Translations under genes and position numbers: made by a program | Shown: piece after piece, positions 43,728-52,331 of the stretch | Numbering within the stretch: the first letter of the stretch is position 1 | Layout of the letters: the number at the start of each line of letters is the position of its first letter | The notes under the pieces: model-generated | The model's database searches: none | What the model was told of the DNA's origin: nothing | The model's input: the letters and a program-made list of their open reading frames with translations, nothing else | Assembly (NCBI GenBank): GCA_001915925.1 | Contig: MNRL01000015.1 | Location: forward strand, 91,951-155,950 | Reading direction: 5' to 3' | Length of the DNA: 64,000 nucleotides | Source: Clostridium sp. CAG:354_28_25 | GTDB lineage: Bacteria; Bacillota; Clostridia; TANB77; CAG-508

Positions 43728-44908
43728 TTTCCTTTTCCACCTTTAAGTCCGCCATTTGCATATCCTTCTAATACATTTGTGTCAAAAGAAAATACCATAT
43801 TATTTTCTTCACGATTTCTTTTTAATGCTAATTCTATTTCTTTATCTAATAACTCTGGATATTCCATACCTGCTGCTCTCCATAGATGGAAAGATAAACA
43901 ACCAGGAATAGTATTTACCTCGTTTACATATACATTATCTGTATCTTCATCAATTAAAAAATCTATACGAATTACACCTGTGCAACCTAATATTTTAAAT
44001 GTTTCTTTTGCTAAAGTTTGAATATTTTCTTTTAATTCTTCACTTATATTTGCTGGTAATTTTAAAACTCCTGCATTCATAGATTGCTTAGCTCCGCCTG
44101 TCTTTTTACCTCCAGAAATATATTTATCTTCATATGATAAAATATCTGCTGTTTTGTCTAGTTCTTCACACTCTGAGGCATTACATTCTTCGTAATCACC
44201 TAGAACTGAGCAATTTACTTCTTTTAAATTCTTTATAGCTTTTTCTATTAAAATCTTTCTTGCATATGTAAAAGCATCTTCTATTGCCTCTTCTAATTCT
44301 TCTCTATTTTTAGCAACAACTATTCCAATACTTGAGCCTAAATTGATTGGTTTAACGATTACTGGATATTCTATATTTTCCTCAACACTTTTTATTATAT
44401 CTTCTACTTCTTCATTTTTATAATAACATTTACAGTCTAAAACAGGAATATTGTTTTCTTTTAAAATTGTTTTAGATACATATTTATCCATTCCAACTGC
44501 TGATGATGTAACATCACATCCAACATATGGTAAATTAAACATTTTTAAATATCCTTGAAGTGTACCATCTTCTACATTTGTACCATGAACAATAGGAAAT
44601 GCAACATCTATATAGTCATAAACTTCATTTTCGTAAAATTTCTTATTTGTTCTTAATAAAACTGTTTTATTATCTTTTAAAGAAAGTGTTACTTGTGTAC
44701 TTATTCTTTTTAAATTATCTATATTTGTATATTGTTTTATATCATCAACAAAATCTCCACAATACATTTTATTATCTTTTGCAATATATATTGGTACAAT
44801 ATCATATTTTTCCTTATTCATATTTTCTATTGCTTGAAGTGCAGTTATTATAGATACTTCATGTTCAACACTCTTTCCCCCAAAGAAAACACCTAATTTA
44901 ATTTTCAT
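43715..44908 (-). CDS. ddl: D-alanine--D-alanine ligase
   Basis: An ATP-grasp ligase that makes the D-Ala-D-Ala dipeptide for peptidoglycan. Marks: FFGGKSVEHEVSI, PIVHGTNVEDGTLQGYL, KPINLGSSIGIVVA, GVIRIDFLID, VNEVNTIPGCLSFHLW. At 397 residues it is longer than the common 300-370, mostly through an insertion in the middle and a C-terminal tail (NGGLKGGKGKLEL). The last codons and stop come from the repeat at 43686, so the tail is probably a repeat-made end. AAAGGAAGGTAGG precedes ATG. It lies downstream of the MurF-like gene, its pathway neighbour. Confidence 0.95.
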   Translation of the reverse strand: MKIKLGVFFGGKSVEHEVSIITALQAIENMNKEKYDIVPIYIAKDNKMYCGDFVDDIKQYTNIDNLKRISTQVTLSLKDNKTVLLRTNKKFYENEVYDYIDVAFPIVHGTNVEDGTLQGYLKMFNLPYVGCDVTSSAVGMDKYVSKTILKENNIPVLDCKCYYKNEEVEDIIKSVEENIEYPVIVKPINLGSSIGIVVAKNREELEEAIEDAFTYARKILIEKAIKNLKEVNCSVLGDYEECNASECEELDKTADILSYEDKYISGGKKTGGAKQSMNAGVLKLPANISEELKENIQTLAKETFKILGCTGVIRIDFLIDEDTDNVYVNEVNTIPGCLSFHLWRAAGMEYPELLDKEIELALKRNREENNMVFSFDTNVLEGYANGGLKGGKGKLEL

Positions 44909-44965
44909 AAAAATTACCTACCTTCCTTTAATCTCTTTATGAATATTTCGTTTAGCTTAAGATAT

Positions 44966-46510
44966 TTATAAATTATAATTATCTGGTAAATCATTTTCCA
45001 ATAAAACTGTTACTTCTTTTTTTAAATTCCAACTTATAATTTGACTAACAGCTTCTTGTGGCAAATTCACCTTAAATACTTTTTGTTCATCATAATTTTT
45101 TTCTTTTATTCCTTTAAGCATGGCTTCGTAATTATCTGTTCCAACTAAGAAAATATAATCACAAACATCTGCCATATACTTTCCAAATTCATAATTATAT
45201 TTTTCTTGGTCTTTTCCTAGTTCTATAAGACCTGGTGTAACTATTATTTTTATTCCTTTAAATTCACCTAGTGTATCAACTGCTGATTTTGAACTTATTG
45301 GATTTGCATTATACGAATCATCTATTATCGTAATATTACCTTTTGGCAATAGTTCTAACCTATGTTTTACATTTTGTATTTCTCTTACTTTTACTGCAAT
45401 TTTTTTCATTGGAACTTTTAAATAATCTGCTACAGCTATTGCACCCGTAATGTTTACAATGTTATGTCTTCCTATTAGTTTAGTTTTTAATTCTTTTTCT
45501 TCGTTAGCTTCTTTATCTAAAATTTTAAATTTTAGCCCTTTATAAGAAGATTCTAAATCATATGAATTATAATCCAAGTTCTTATCATTTACTCCATATG
45601 TTATCTTGTTCATATCTAATTCTTTATTCTTTATATATTCATTATCATAATTTAAAAATATAGTTCCATTATTTTGTTTTACACTGTCTGCCAATTCAAA
45701 TTTAGTTTTTATTATATTTTCTATGCTTTTAAAACTTTCTAAATGTTGTGGACCTATAGAGGTAATTACTCCTAGTTTTGGATTTACAATATCACATATT
45801 TCTTTAATATCACCAACATTTGTTGCTCCCATCTCACACAAAAATATTTGATGAGTTGGCTTTAATTTCTCTCTTATAGTTTTTACAACTCCCATTGTTG
45901 TATTATAGTTTTTTGGAGTTTTTAAAACATCATATTTTTCTGATAATAAACTATACAAAAAATTTTTCATACTAGTTTTTCCATAACTTCCTGTTATTCC
46001 TATAACTAGTAAATTTGGCATTTCGTTTAATATTCTTTTTGCATCGTTTATGTATCTCTTTCTTCCTAACATTTCTATAGGGTGATTTACTAAATTTGAT
46101 AATATTATTAGCATATTTGCAAATACATTTATAATTATTAATTTAGTTATTATATAATTTCGTATTCCTCCAACGAATAAAATTAATAGTGATATTAGCA
46201 TATCTGTAAATATTAATCTTTTTACTCTACCAGTATATTTTAATGATATTTTTGAATTTCTTTTTGGAATATTATATATTATTGAAATTCCTAAAATAAT
46301 TATTATAGCTATATTTAATATGGTATTATTAAAATATATTAATATTGTTGGTATTACTAAAATTAGTTGTAATAATAATTTCTTTATATTTTTTCTCATC
46401 CATTTAAAATGTTTTAAGAAGAAATATGAATTTAGTTGTAACATATGTGTGTTAAATATTAGCAATAATATATAATTTATAATAAGTTCTATTATAATTA
46501 TTATCTTCAT
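44966..46510 (-). CDS. murF: MurF-type Mur ligase with N-terminal membrane domain
   Basis: 514 residues. The first about 140 residues hold four to five hydrophobic helices (IIIIELIINYILLLIFNTHM, LLLQLILVIPTILIYF and more), which ordinary soluble MurF lacks. The ligase core follows: ATP loop VIGITGSYGKTSMKNFL, CEMGATNVGDI, LGVITSIGPQHLESF, GRHNIVNITGAIAVAD, and DDSYNANPISSKSAVDTL, which is the MurF signature. ddl lies 57 bases downstream, supporting addition of D-Ala-D-Ala to the UDP-MurNAc-tripeptide. AAATTTGGAGGATATTT precedes ATG. Confidence 0.88.
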   Translation of the reverse strand: MKIIIIIELIINYILLLIFNTHMLQLNSYFFLKHFKWMRKNIKKLLLQLILVIPTILIYFNNTILNIAIIIILGISIIYNIPKRNSKISLKYTGRVKRLIFTDMLISLLILFVGGIRNYIITKLIIINVFANMLIILSNLVNHPIEMLGRKRYINDAKRILNEMPNLLVIGITGSYGKTSMKNFLYSLLSEKYDVLKTPKNYNTTMGVVKTIREKLKPTHQIFLCEMGATNVGDIKEICDIVNPKLGVITSIGPQHLESFKSIENIIKTKFELADSVKQNNGTIFLNYDNEYIKNKELDMNKITYGVNDKNLDYNSYDLESSYKGLKFKILDKEANEEKELKTKLIGRHNIVNITGAIAVADYLKVPMKKIAVKVREIQNVKHRLELLPKGNITIIDDSYNANPISSKSAVDTLGEFKGIKIIVTPGLIELGKDQEKYNYEFGKYMADVCDYIFLVGTDNYEAMLKGIKEKNYDEQKVFKVNLPQEAVSQIISWNLKKEVTVLLENDLPDNYNL

Positions 46511-46525
46511 AAATATCCTCCAAAT

Positions 46526-47287
46526 TTATTTTCCCATAAAATTTTTAATTATATTATTTATTTGTACAGGTCTTTCTAAAAACACATAATGAGAACACCC
46601 CTTAAAAGGTACTAATCCTGCATTTGGTATTTCTTTTTCCATGATTTTAGCATCATCAAATGGTGTTTCTGTGTCATTTTCTCCCCATAATAGTAATGTT
46701 GGAACATTTACTTTTGGTAGTCTATCTTTTAAATCTTCATTTACTAATTTTACTAATGTACTTCTCATAACAGTTGTTGCATTACGATAATCCACTGATC
46801 CCATTTTTTTCTTTAAATTTTCTAGCGCATTTGGTGCAATTTTTTTTGCAATTCCCGTATTTAATATTTTTTTACCCAATTTTACTATAGACATTTTTGC
46901 CTTTTGTTTTGCTGTTTTTTTATGAACTATTCCTGCACTTCCTATTAAAATTAACCTTTTTACTTTAAATTCTAAATTCCCTTCACTTAGCATTTTTATT
47001 GCAATTCTTCCACCATTTGAATGTCCTATTAATGTTATATTATCTATTTTATTTATTTTAATAAATTCTTTTACTAATTCTATAAAATTATCTGTATTCC
47101 ACGCTTCTTTTGGCTCTTCTGATTTTCCAAACCCTGGCATATCAAAATAATATACTTTTGCATATTTAGAAATATTGTCTATTAAATTTTTATATACATT
47201 ATAATTTGTTCCCCAACCAGGTAAAATTAAGACATTGTCACCTTCACCTTGCTCTATGCAATTAATATTTAATCCTAAAATATTTAT
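46526..47287 (-). CDS. Alpha/beta hydrolase with no standard start codon
   Basis: A serine hydrolase-fold protein of about 254 residues. The fold opens with NVLILPGWGTNYNVYKN, YFDMPGFGKSEEP (needed core before the first ATG at 47140), nucleophile LIGHSNGGRIA, and catalytic Asp and His in LLWGENDTETPF and GCSHYVFLERP. The open frame extends about 50 codons above that ATG and contains no ATG, GTG or TTG. AAGGAG (47297-47302) lies 9 bases before an ATA (47285-47287), proposed as start; ATT at 47291 is the alternative. The murF start is 15 bases downstream. Confidence 0.7.
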   Translation of the reverse strand: MNILGLNINCIEQGEGDNVLILPGWGTNYNVYKNLIDNISKYAKVYYFDMPGFGKSEEPKEAWNTDNFIELVKEFIKINKIDNITLIGHSNGGRIAIKMLSEGNLEFKVKRLILIGSAGIVHKKTAKQKAKMSIVKLGKKILNTGIAKKIAPNALENLKKKMGSVDYRNATTVMRSTLVKLVNEDLKDRLPKVNVPTLLLWGENDTETPFDDAKIMEKEIPNAGLVPFKGCSHYVFLERPVQINNIIKNFMGK

Positions 47288-47454
47288 ATTAATCAGCTCC
47301 TTATTATTTTTTACTATTCTATATTTTATTTTATGCTAATATCAACTCATACTTTTTCACGTATTTTGTTTTATTTCACGTTTATTTCACGCTTCTATAT
47401 TGACTTTTATATATTATGTAAATATAATGTTTATATATTTATTGGAGGTTATAT

Positions 47455-48987
47455 ATGAAAAAGAATTTTATTCGTTTAAATATAAATGATAATTATTTAT
47501 CTTTTGGTAATTTTTTTAGAATTTTAAAAGAAGAAAGCAATAATTCGGCAAGCTTTTGGCAAGCAGATTTATTCTCTATAATTTTTAATACAGATTCAAT
47601 TGCAGATAGTACTGTTAATAATTATTGTACAGGTTTTAGGGCTATTAATTCTACTTATAAAAATTATATTAAAAATTTAAAAAGTAAATATATACAAAAT
47701 CCTAACGCCTTACTCCATATTTTTTCGGAAATATTAAAATTAATAGATATTAATGTTCCATCAAAAATTACAATTAATATTTTTAATACAAATGAAAAAA
47801 TGCGTCATATTTGTACACGACTATATTCTATTAGTAAAAATGACTCGGATATTACAACTAATCTTTCTAATCGATTACATTCAAATTTGGCTAATAACGA
47901 TTTATATAATTTTATAGCAGAAGTTTTATTTTATACTGTTTTAGATAAAAAACAACCTATTTATATTGACGAAAATTTAAATAATATAATTGAAAAGAAA
48001 ATATATGATACAAATATTTCTGTAAATGATATTGAAGATTTTATTAATATCCAATTAACTTCTGGCATTTGGTCTATTAGAGGCATTTATGAATTAGCAA
48101 GGCATGGCAATCCTTTTGCGTGTTTTGAGATGGCTTCTATGGAATGTTATGGAATTATAACAGGAATTGCTAGATATGAAAAAGCTTATGATTACTATCA
48201 AGTCGCTGCAAAGGCTAATCATCCCATAGCTAATTGGGCTATTGGTTATTTATATTATGAAGGGCATATTGGTACTAAATCTAAACATGATATGTATTTA
48301 GCTTTAAAATATTTTAACAAAGCTAGGAAACTAAATTGTGCTAATGCTTACACTAGCATTGGTAATATACTACTTTTGGGTAATATACCTCATATTTCTA
48401 AGAACGAAGAAAAAGCAATTGAAATGTTTAAAATTGCAGCAGATATGGGACATGTATATGCGTTTAATAATCTTGGTAAAATTTACGAGGCTCGAAATGA
48501 CTTAAAACTCGCTTTTGATTATTATATGAAATCTGCTAATTTAGGTGATAGTTGGGCTCAGAATAGAGTTGGAGAATTTTATAGGCTAGGAAAAATAGGA
48601 AATATAAATTTACAAAAAGCTTTTGATTATTACACTTTGTCTAGCGAATCACCAAAATTTACTTTGTGTAATTGGGCTAAATATAATTTAGCAAAATTTT
48701 TTTATAAAGATGGTTGTTTAGAAATTGGAATTCATAAAGATTTAACTAAAGCAATTTCTTTATTTGAAGAATCTTCTGATGAGCTTACTGAATCTTTAGA
48801 GGAATTAATTTATATTTATTATGATTTATATTTAAAAAATAATAATTCAGAAAATTATTTAAAGAAATTAAATTATTATATTAATCTAATCGAAAAACAT
48901 AATGATTATAATGATAAAATTGCCAATTGTATAAATAATAAATTAAAAGATTTGAAAAACGAACATTTAAAGATAGAATTACCTTAA
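47455..48987 (+). CDS. Sel1-like repeat protein
   Basis: 510 residues. Residues about 215-440 contain five to six Sel1/TPR-type repeats (YDYYQVAAKANHPIANWAIG, AIEMFKIAADMGHVYAFNNL, AFDYYMKSANLGDSWAQNRV). The N-terminal 200 residues are polar and Asn-rich, with no family I recognise (FFRILKEESNNSASFWQADL). No signal peptide, so a cytoplasmic scaffold is likely. TATTGGAGGTTATAT precedes ATG. It faces away from the hydrolase gene. Its G+C is very low, unlike the atypical gene downstream. Confidence 0.85.
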   Translation: MKKNFIRLNINDNYLSFGNFFRILKEESNNSASFWQADLFSIIFNTDSIADSTVNNYCTGFRAINSTYKNYIKNLKSKYIQNPNALLHIFSEILKLIDINVPSKITINIFNTNEKMRHICTRLYSISKNDSDITTNLSNRLHSNLANNDLYNFIAEVLFYTVLDKKQPIYIDENLNNIIEKKIYDTNISVNDIEDFINIQLTSGIWSIRGIYELARHGNPFACFEMASMECYGIITGIARYEKAYDYYQVAAKANHPIANWAIGYLYYEGHIGTKSKHDMYLALKYFNKARKLNCANAYTSIGNILLLGNIPHISKNEEKAIEMFKIAADMGHVYAFNNLGKIYEARNDLKLAFDYYMKSANLGDSWAQNRVGEFYRLGKIGNINLQKAFDYYTLSSESPKFTLCNWAKYNLAKFFYKDGCLEIGIHKDLTKAISLFEESSDELTESLEELIYIYYDLYLKNNNSENYLKKLNYYINLIEKHNDYNDKIANCINNKLKDLKNEHLKIELP

Positions 48988-49005
48988 TCTTTTATATAAA
49001 CTAAT

Positions 49006-49041
49006 ACATGGCTCTCCTACTTTTACGTAGGAAAGCCATGT
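49006..49041 (-). terminator. Hairpin between the Sel1 gene and the 49055 gene
   Basis: Stem ACATGGCTTTCCTAC / GTAGGAGAGCCATGT. It sits directly after the stop of the minus-strand gene and 18 bases after that of the plus-strand gene, so it may serve both. Confidence 0.75.
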
Positions 49042-49054
49042 ACGAAACATGAGA

Positions 49055-49420
49055 TTACTTAATTACTAAGATATTCTCCTTTGTAGCTCCAAAGAAGAAA
49101 TATTCTTCGCTGTTTGGGAAGTACACAAATTTTATAATATTCATGTTGCTCCAATTGTTATGCCAATTTTTTATAGCAAGGCTCTTTTCCCTACTATAGG
49201 TTATCTCCATCGGCTCTCCGCTTTTTAACTTAAAAGCAGCCATAGTATATCCTTCGTACGGAAAATTACTGGTTCCATATATCTGAAGCTCTTTAATTTT
49301 CTGTACTACTTCGTCAGATAACCAAATTTGTGTACCTTCGCACTTGTTGTCCCGAATGCAATTAACAATTACTTTCCTAATTGTTTCTACTACATCCCTT
49401 TCTGCTACAATTTCTCTCAT
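49055..49420 (-). CDS. Protein of unknown function, solitary atypical gene (121 aa)
   Basis: I do not recognise this 121-residue protein. It looks soluble: a helical start (MREIVAERDVVETIRKVIVN), then alternating strands (MAAFKLKSGEPMEITYSR, IIKFVYFPNSEEYFFFGA). Two cysteines lie near residues 23 and 28. TAGGAGGAAGAAAGAAAT precedes ATG; a promoter (49493-49521) and its own hairpin terminator enclose it. G+C and codon choice differ from neighbours, like the genes at 17394, 39895 and 40373. Confidence 0.7.
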   Translation of the reverse strand: MREIVAERDVVETIRKVIVNCIRDNKCEGTQIWLSDEVVQKIKELQIYGTSNFPYEGYTMAAFKLKSGEPMEITYSREKSLAIKNWHNNWSNMNIIKFVYFPNSEEYFFFGATKENILVIK

Positions 49421-49471
49421 ATTTCTTTCTTCCTCCTATTATGCTTTGCACTTAATGTGCGATGTGATAAA

Positions 49472-49521
49472 TCTACGAGTTTCTCAAACTTTATTATAGC
49501 ACATTTACTTATAAAAAGCAA
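49472..49521 (-). promoter_or_regulatory. Promoter and leader motif of the 49055 gene
   Basis: TTGCTT (49516-49521), 17-base spacer, perfect TATAAT (49493-49498), minus strand. The leader holds AACTCGTAGA (49472-49481), the same 10-mer at nearly the same place as in the leader of the 39895 gene. Confidence 0.65.
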
Positions 49522-49613
49522 AAATAGTACGTAATCCTCTTTTTGACAAATTAATATTGTTCATGTTATTTTCTTATGATATATTAAATAAAATTAACAA
49601 AGGAGGAAATATT

Positions 49614-49904
49614 ATGTTAGATTTATTTTTAATAATAATTTTAATAATAAGTATAGCTAAACCAGATATTTTATTAGCAAAAAATGTTAAAGAAAAAGCT
49701 TCAGATGAACAAAAACAAATTCTTGTAAAAAATTATAGAAAAATTTACGCTATTTTAATAGCTCTTTTCGAGTCTTTAGCTATAATGCGTTATAGCTCAA
49801 TTATTGGTGGAGTTTTAGCTATTATCTTTATAATATTATTTTTTACAATTTCTTGGCCTGCTACAAAACAGAATAAGCAGATACTAAAAGAATTAGAAAT
49901 ATAA
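49614..49904 (+). CDS. Small membrane protein of unknown function (96 aa)
   Basis: Three hydrophobic helices (MLDLFLIIILIISIAKP, IYAILIALFESLAIM, SIIGGVLAIIFIILFFTI) separated by a charged loop with KEKASDEQKQ. It resembles the many short uncharacterised membrane proteins of Firmicutes. ATG at 49614 follows AAAGGAGGAAATATT; the track-like upstream ATG lacks a ribosome site. A short hairpin follows at 49908. Confidence 0.75.
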   Translation: MLDLFLIIILIISIAKPDILLAKNVKEKASDEQKQILVKNYRKIYAILIALFESLAIMRYSSIIGGVLAIIFIILFFTISWPATKQNKQILKELEI

Positions 49905-49907
49905 TTA

Positions 49908-49934
49908 AATCTCCTATTTTATAATAGGAGGTTT
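49908..49934 (+). terminator. Terminator of the small membrane protein gene
   Basis: Hairpin CTCCTATT-TTAT-AATAGGAG followed by TTTAATATTTTTT. Confidence 0.75.
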
Positions 49935-49958
49935 AATATTTTTTCTGAATATACTTTT

Positions 49959-50897
49959 TTATTGAGCGCATTTTTTACAAGGTGTTAATCCAGCTGATAA
50001 AGCCGCGTCTAAAGTTGTTGAATACGAATTTTTCCCTCCACAATCTGGATCATAATGATATCTTTTCCCAGTTGGAGTTCTGTATACTGTTTTTCCATTT
50101 GAATTATTCGACGTACTTTTTGAATTTTTCTTCTTTGTCGTTGTAGTAGTTTTAGAAGTTGATGTATCTTCTTTCTTTGTGCTTGCACTTTCTGCAGCTA
50201 CTTGTTTTTGTTTCTGCTCTTCTGCTTCCTCCTTTGCTTGTTCTTCTGCTTTTATTCTTTCTTGCTCTATTCTGTTATTATCAATTATTTTTACTGTTAC
50301 TCTATTACTTTCTAGTCCATTATTTGTTTTAACAAAAATTTCACAATTTCCTTCTGCAATCGGATTTATCTTCAATGTAATTTTATTTTTAATTATGTCT
50401 GTATCTGTTCTTTCTATAGTTGCTACTTTATCATTTGATGAACAATACTCTAAACTGTCAATATTAGCATTTTCTGGTTCTATTTCTAAAGTAATATTCT
50501 TTGATTCATTTATATCTAATTCTATTTCAGCTTCATTAAATTTTAAATTTGTTATATCGATATTTTTAGTCTCTTGCACTATATTTGTACTTATACTTGT
50601 ATTTGTATCTACATCGGCAATTATATTAGTATACGTCACATTTGGTACATCCGGCATACTCATTCCATATATAATTATTAATATGATTGGTAAAATAATT
50701 TGTATATGCTTAATTTGGTTTAATTTTGTTTTTTTATATAGTACTGGTAATAAAGATATTCCAAATAACATCATAAAAAATCCTGCCAAAATATTATTAA
50801 TTAACATTCCACTAAATCCTGTTAATATAAAAAACACTCCACAAATATACCTTAATACATTAGATATCCTTTTTCCTGTTTTATTTTTTTCTTCCAT
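49959..50897 (-). CDS. Membrane protein with Ig-like domain and Cys-rich C-terminal motif
   Basis: 312 residues. Three hydrophobic helices lie at about 14-30, 35-52 and 63-80. They are followed by an Ig-like domain (IELDINESKNITLEIEPENA ... IFVKTNNGLESNRVTVKII, about 125-205), a charged linker and Thr/Ser/Lys run, then a terminal module VYRTPTGKRYHYDPDCGG...GLTPCKKCAQ. That module (one His, three Cys) resembles small Ada-type metal-binding ends seen on secreted Firmicute proteins. It is probably outside the cell with zinc or covalent disulfide. Terminator and tRNA-Leu lie upstream. Confidence 0.8.
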   Translation of the reverse strand: MEEKNKTGKRISNVLRYICGVFFILTGFSGMLINNILAGFFMMLFGISLLPVLYKKTKLNQIKHIQIILPIILIIIYGMSMPDVPNVTYTNIIADVDTNTSISTNIVQETKNIDITNLKFNEAEIELDINESKNITLEIEPENANIDSLEYCSSNDKVATIERTDTDIIKNKITLKINPIAEGNCEIFVKTNNGLESNRVTVKIIDNNRIEQERIKAEEQAKEEAEEQKQKQVAAESASTKKEDTSTSKTTTTTKKKNSKSTSNNSNGKTVYRTPTGKRYHYDPDCGGKNSYSTTLDAALSAGLTPCKKCAQ

Positions 50898-50923
50898 TTA
50901 TACTCTCCCCTTTTATTTCATCT

Positions 50924-50956
50924 AAAAAAAGAGTAGTTTTTAAACTACTCTTTTTT
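50924..50956 (-). terminator. Terminator of tRNA-Leu
   Basis: Stem AAAAAAGAGTAGTTT / AAACTACTCTTTTTT immediately after the tRNA 3' end on the minus strand. Confidence 0.9.
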
Positions 50957-51044
50957 GGTGCAGATGGCCGGAATCGAACCGGCACGAGGTTTAACCCTCG
51001 CAGGATTTTAAGTCCTGTGCGTCTGCCAGTTCCGCCACATCTGC
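50956..51044 (-). tRNA. tRNA-Leu (anticodon UAA)
   Basis: An 89-base type II tRNA with encoded CCA. Acceptor GCAGATG pairs with CATCTGC; the anticodon stem CAGGA / TCCTG holds loop CTTAAAA with UAA at 51008-51010. A long variable arm (GCGAGGGTTAAACCTCGT) and T-loop GGTTCGATTCC complete it. It reads UUA, the dominant Leu codon of this AT-rich genome. Confidence 0.97.
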
Positions 51045-51127
51045 ATGAATGTCTTGCAACTGACAATGCTTATTATAATACCTTTATATATAATTTGTCA
51101 ATACAATTTTTCATTTTTTTTAATTTT

Positions 51128-51502
51128 TTATTTTGTATCTGTAACTTCCTCTTTTACATTACTCTTATCATTTTCTATCCATCTCATAACTTTTATATCT
51201 TTATATGCTTCTAAAACATTTTGATATTTATTTGTTTCTTCTTCCCAAATAGAAGCAGGTACTTTATCAAAAGCACTAAATATCTTTTCAGCTTCTTTTA
51301 AGAACATTATTTGTTGAGGAGTAGTCATTTTTTCATATTTCTTTGCAATTTTGTCTAATTTATCTAATTCTTGGTTTGCCTCTATAAATGACCAGAAGTC
51401 TTTTACTGTTAAACCTGCCATCTTTATTTGCATAACAGCAAATACAACTAAACCAAAGATTATCAGTACTAGCATATATATTATAAATAATAATACAGCC
51501 AT
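51128..51502 (-). CDS. Membrane-anchored helical protein of unknown function
   Basis: 124 residues with one N-terminal membrane helix (MAVLLFIIYMLVLIIFGLVVF) followed by a cytoplasmic-looking helical domain rich in Lys and Glu (ANQELDKLDKIAKKYEKM, QQIMFLKEAEKIF). ATG at 51502 follows AGAAGGTGTGTTT. I do not know the family. It stands between the tRNA and rubrerythrin. Confidence 0.7.
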   Translation of the reverse strand: MAVLLFIIYMLVLIIFGLVVFAVMQIKMAGLTVKDFWSFIEANQELDKLDKIAKKYEKMTTPQQIMFLKEAEKIFSAFDKVPASIWEEETNKYQNVLEAYKDIKVMRWIENDKSNVKEEVTDTK

Positions 51503-51639
51503 AAACACACCTTCTTAAATTTTAAGTCCATTTAATTATACCATAACTGTTTTTTATTTGTAAACAAGAAAAGTAGCTTAGCTATATTTGAAAATTCCTT
51601 TACAATAACACAAATATAAGCAGCAGAATCTTGTTATAT

Positions 51640-51665
51640 ATTTAAAAATCTTCGATTTTTCTTAT
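51640..51665. repeat. Third copy of the AAAAATC-GATTTTTC hairpin element
   Basis: A weaker copy, AAAAATC-TTC-GATTTTT preceded by ATCTTGTTATATATTT, compared with those at 31513 and 52332. Confidence 0.35.
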
Positions 51666-51670
51666 AAAGT

Positions 51671-51716
51671 AAAAAAGCGAACACAAGATGTATAATATAA
51701 ACACCCCATATTCGCT
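51671..51716 (-). terminator. Terminator of the rubrerythrin gene
   Basis: Outer stem GCGAA / TTCGC with a paired inner segment (ACACAAGATG/CATAT...) and a T run on the minus strand, 25 bases past the stop. It shares the AAGCGAAT-type outer arm with the hairpin at 34696. Confidence 0.6.
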
Positions 51717-51741
51717 TAATCATACAAATTATTAAAAAATA

Positions 51742-52293
51742 TTATTTAGAAAAATATCTTTTTAATAATCCGTCAAATCCTCTTCCATGACGAGCTTCAT
51801 CTTTAGCCATTTCATGAACTGTATCATGTATAGCATCATATCCTAGTTCTTTAGCTCTTGTAGCTAATTCTTTTTTACCCATGCAAGCTCCTTGTTCTGC
51901 AGCTGCTCTTAATTCTAGGTTTTTCTTAGTATCTGCATAAACAACTTCTCCTAGTAATTCTGCAAATTTAGCAGCATGGTCAGCTTCTTCTAATGCATAT
52001 CTTTTAAAAGCTTCTGCTATTTCTGGGTATCCATCTCTGTCAGCTTGACGACTCATAGCTATGTACATACCAACTTCTGTACATTCTCCCATGAAGTTGT
52101 CTTTTAATCCTTTAACAACTTCTTCATCTAAACCTTGAGCTACACCGATTTTGTGTTCATCTGCATAATCTTTAGCTCCACTCATATCTTTTAATTCGAA
52201 TTTGTCTTTGCTAGCTCCACATTGTGGGCATTTTTCTGGAGCTTCATCTCCAATGTGTACATATCCACATACTTTACATACATAAGCTTTCAT
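51742..52293 (-). CDS. rbr: Reverse rubrerythrin
   Basis: An oxygen and peroxide scavenger of strict anaerobes. Domain order is reversed: the rubredoxin Cys4 site comes first (CKVCGYVHIG, CPQCGASKDKF, residues 6-35), then the four-helix diiron domain with EEADHAAKF, AAEQGACM and MAKDEARHGRGF. This order matches the NADH-linked peroxidase/oxidase found in clostridia. 183 residues. AGGAGGAATAAAA precedes ATG. perR lies directly upstream on the same strand, and PerR control would be expected, although no clear Per box is seen in the 110-base gap. Confidence 0.95.
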   Translation of the reverse strand: MKAYVCKVCGYVHIGDEAPEKCPQCGASKDKFELKDMSGAKDYADEHKIGVAQGLDEEVVKGLKDNFMGECTEVGMYIAMSRQADRDGYPEIAEAFKRYALEEADHAAKFAELLGEVVYADTKKNLELRAAAEQGACMGKKELATRAKELGYDAIHDTVHEMAKDEARHGRGFDGLLKRYFSK

Positions 52294-52331
52294 TTTTATT
52301 CCTCCTATAATATAAATTTTTTATTATGTAA

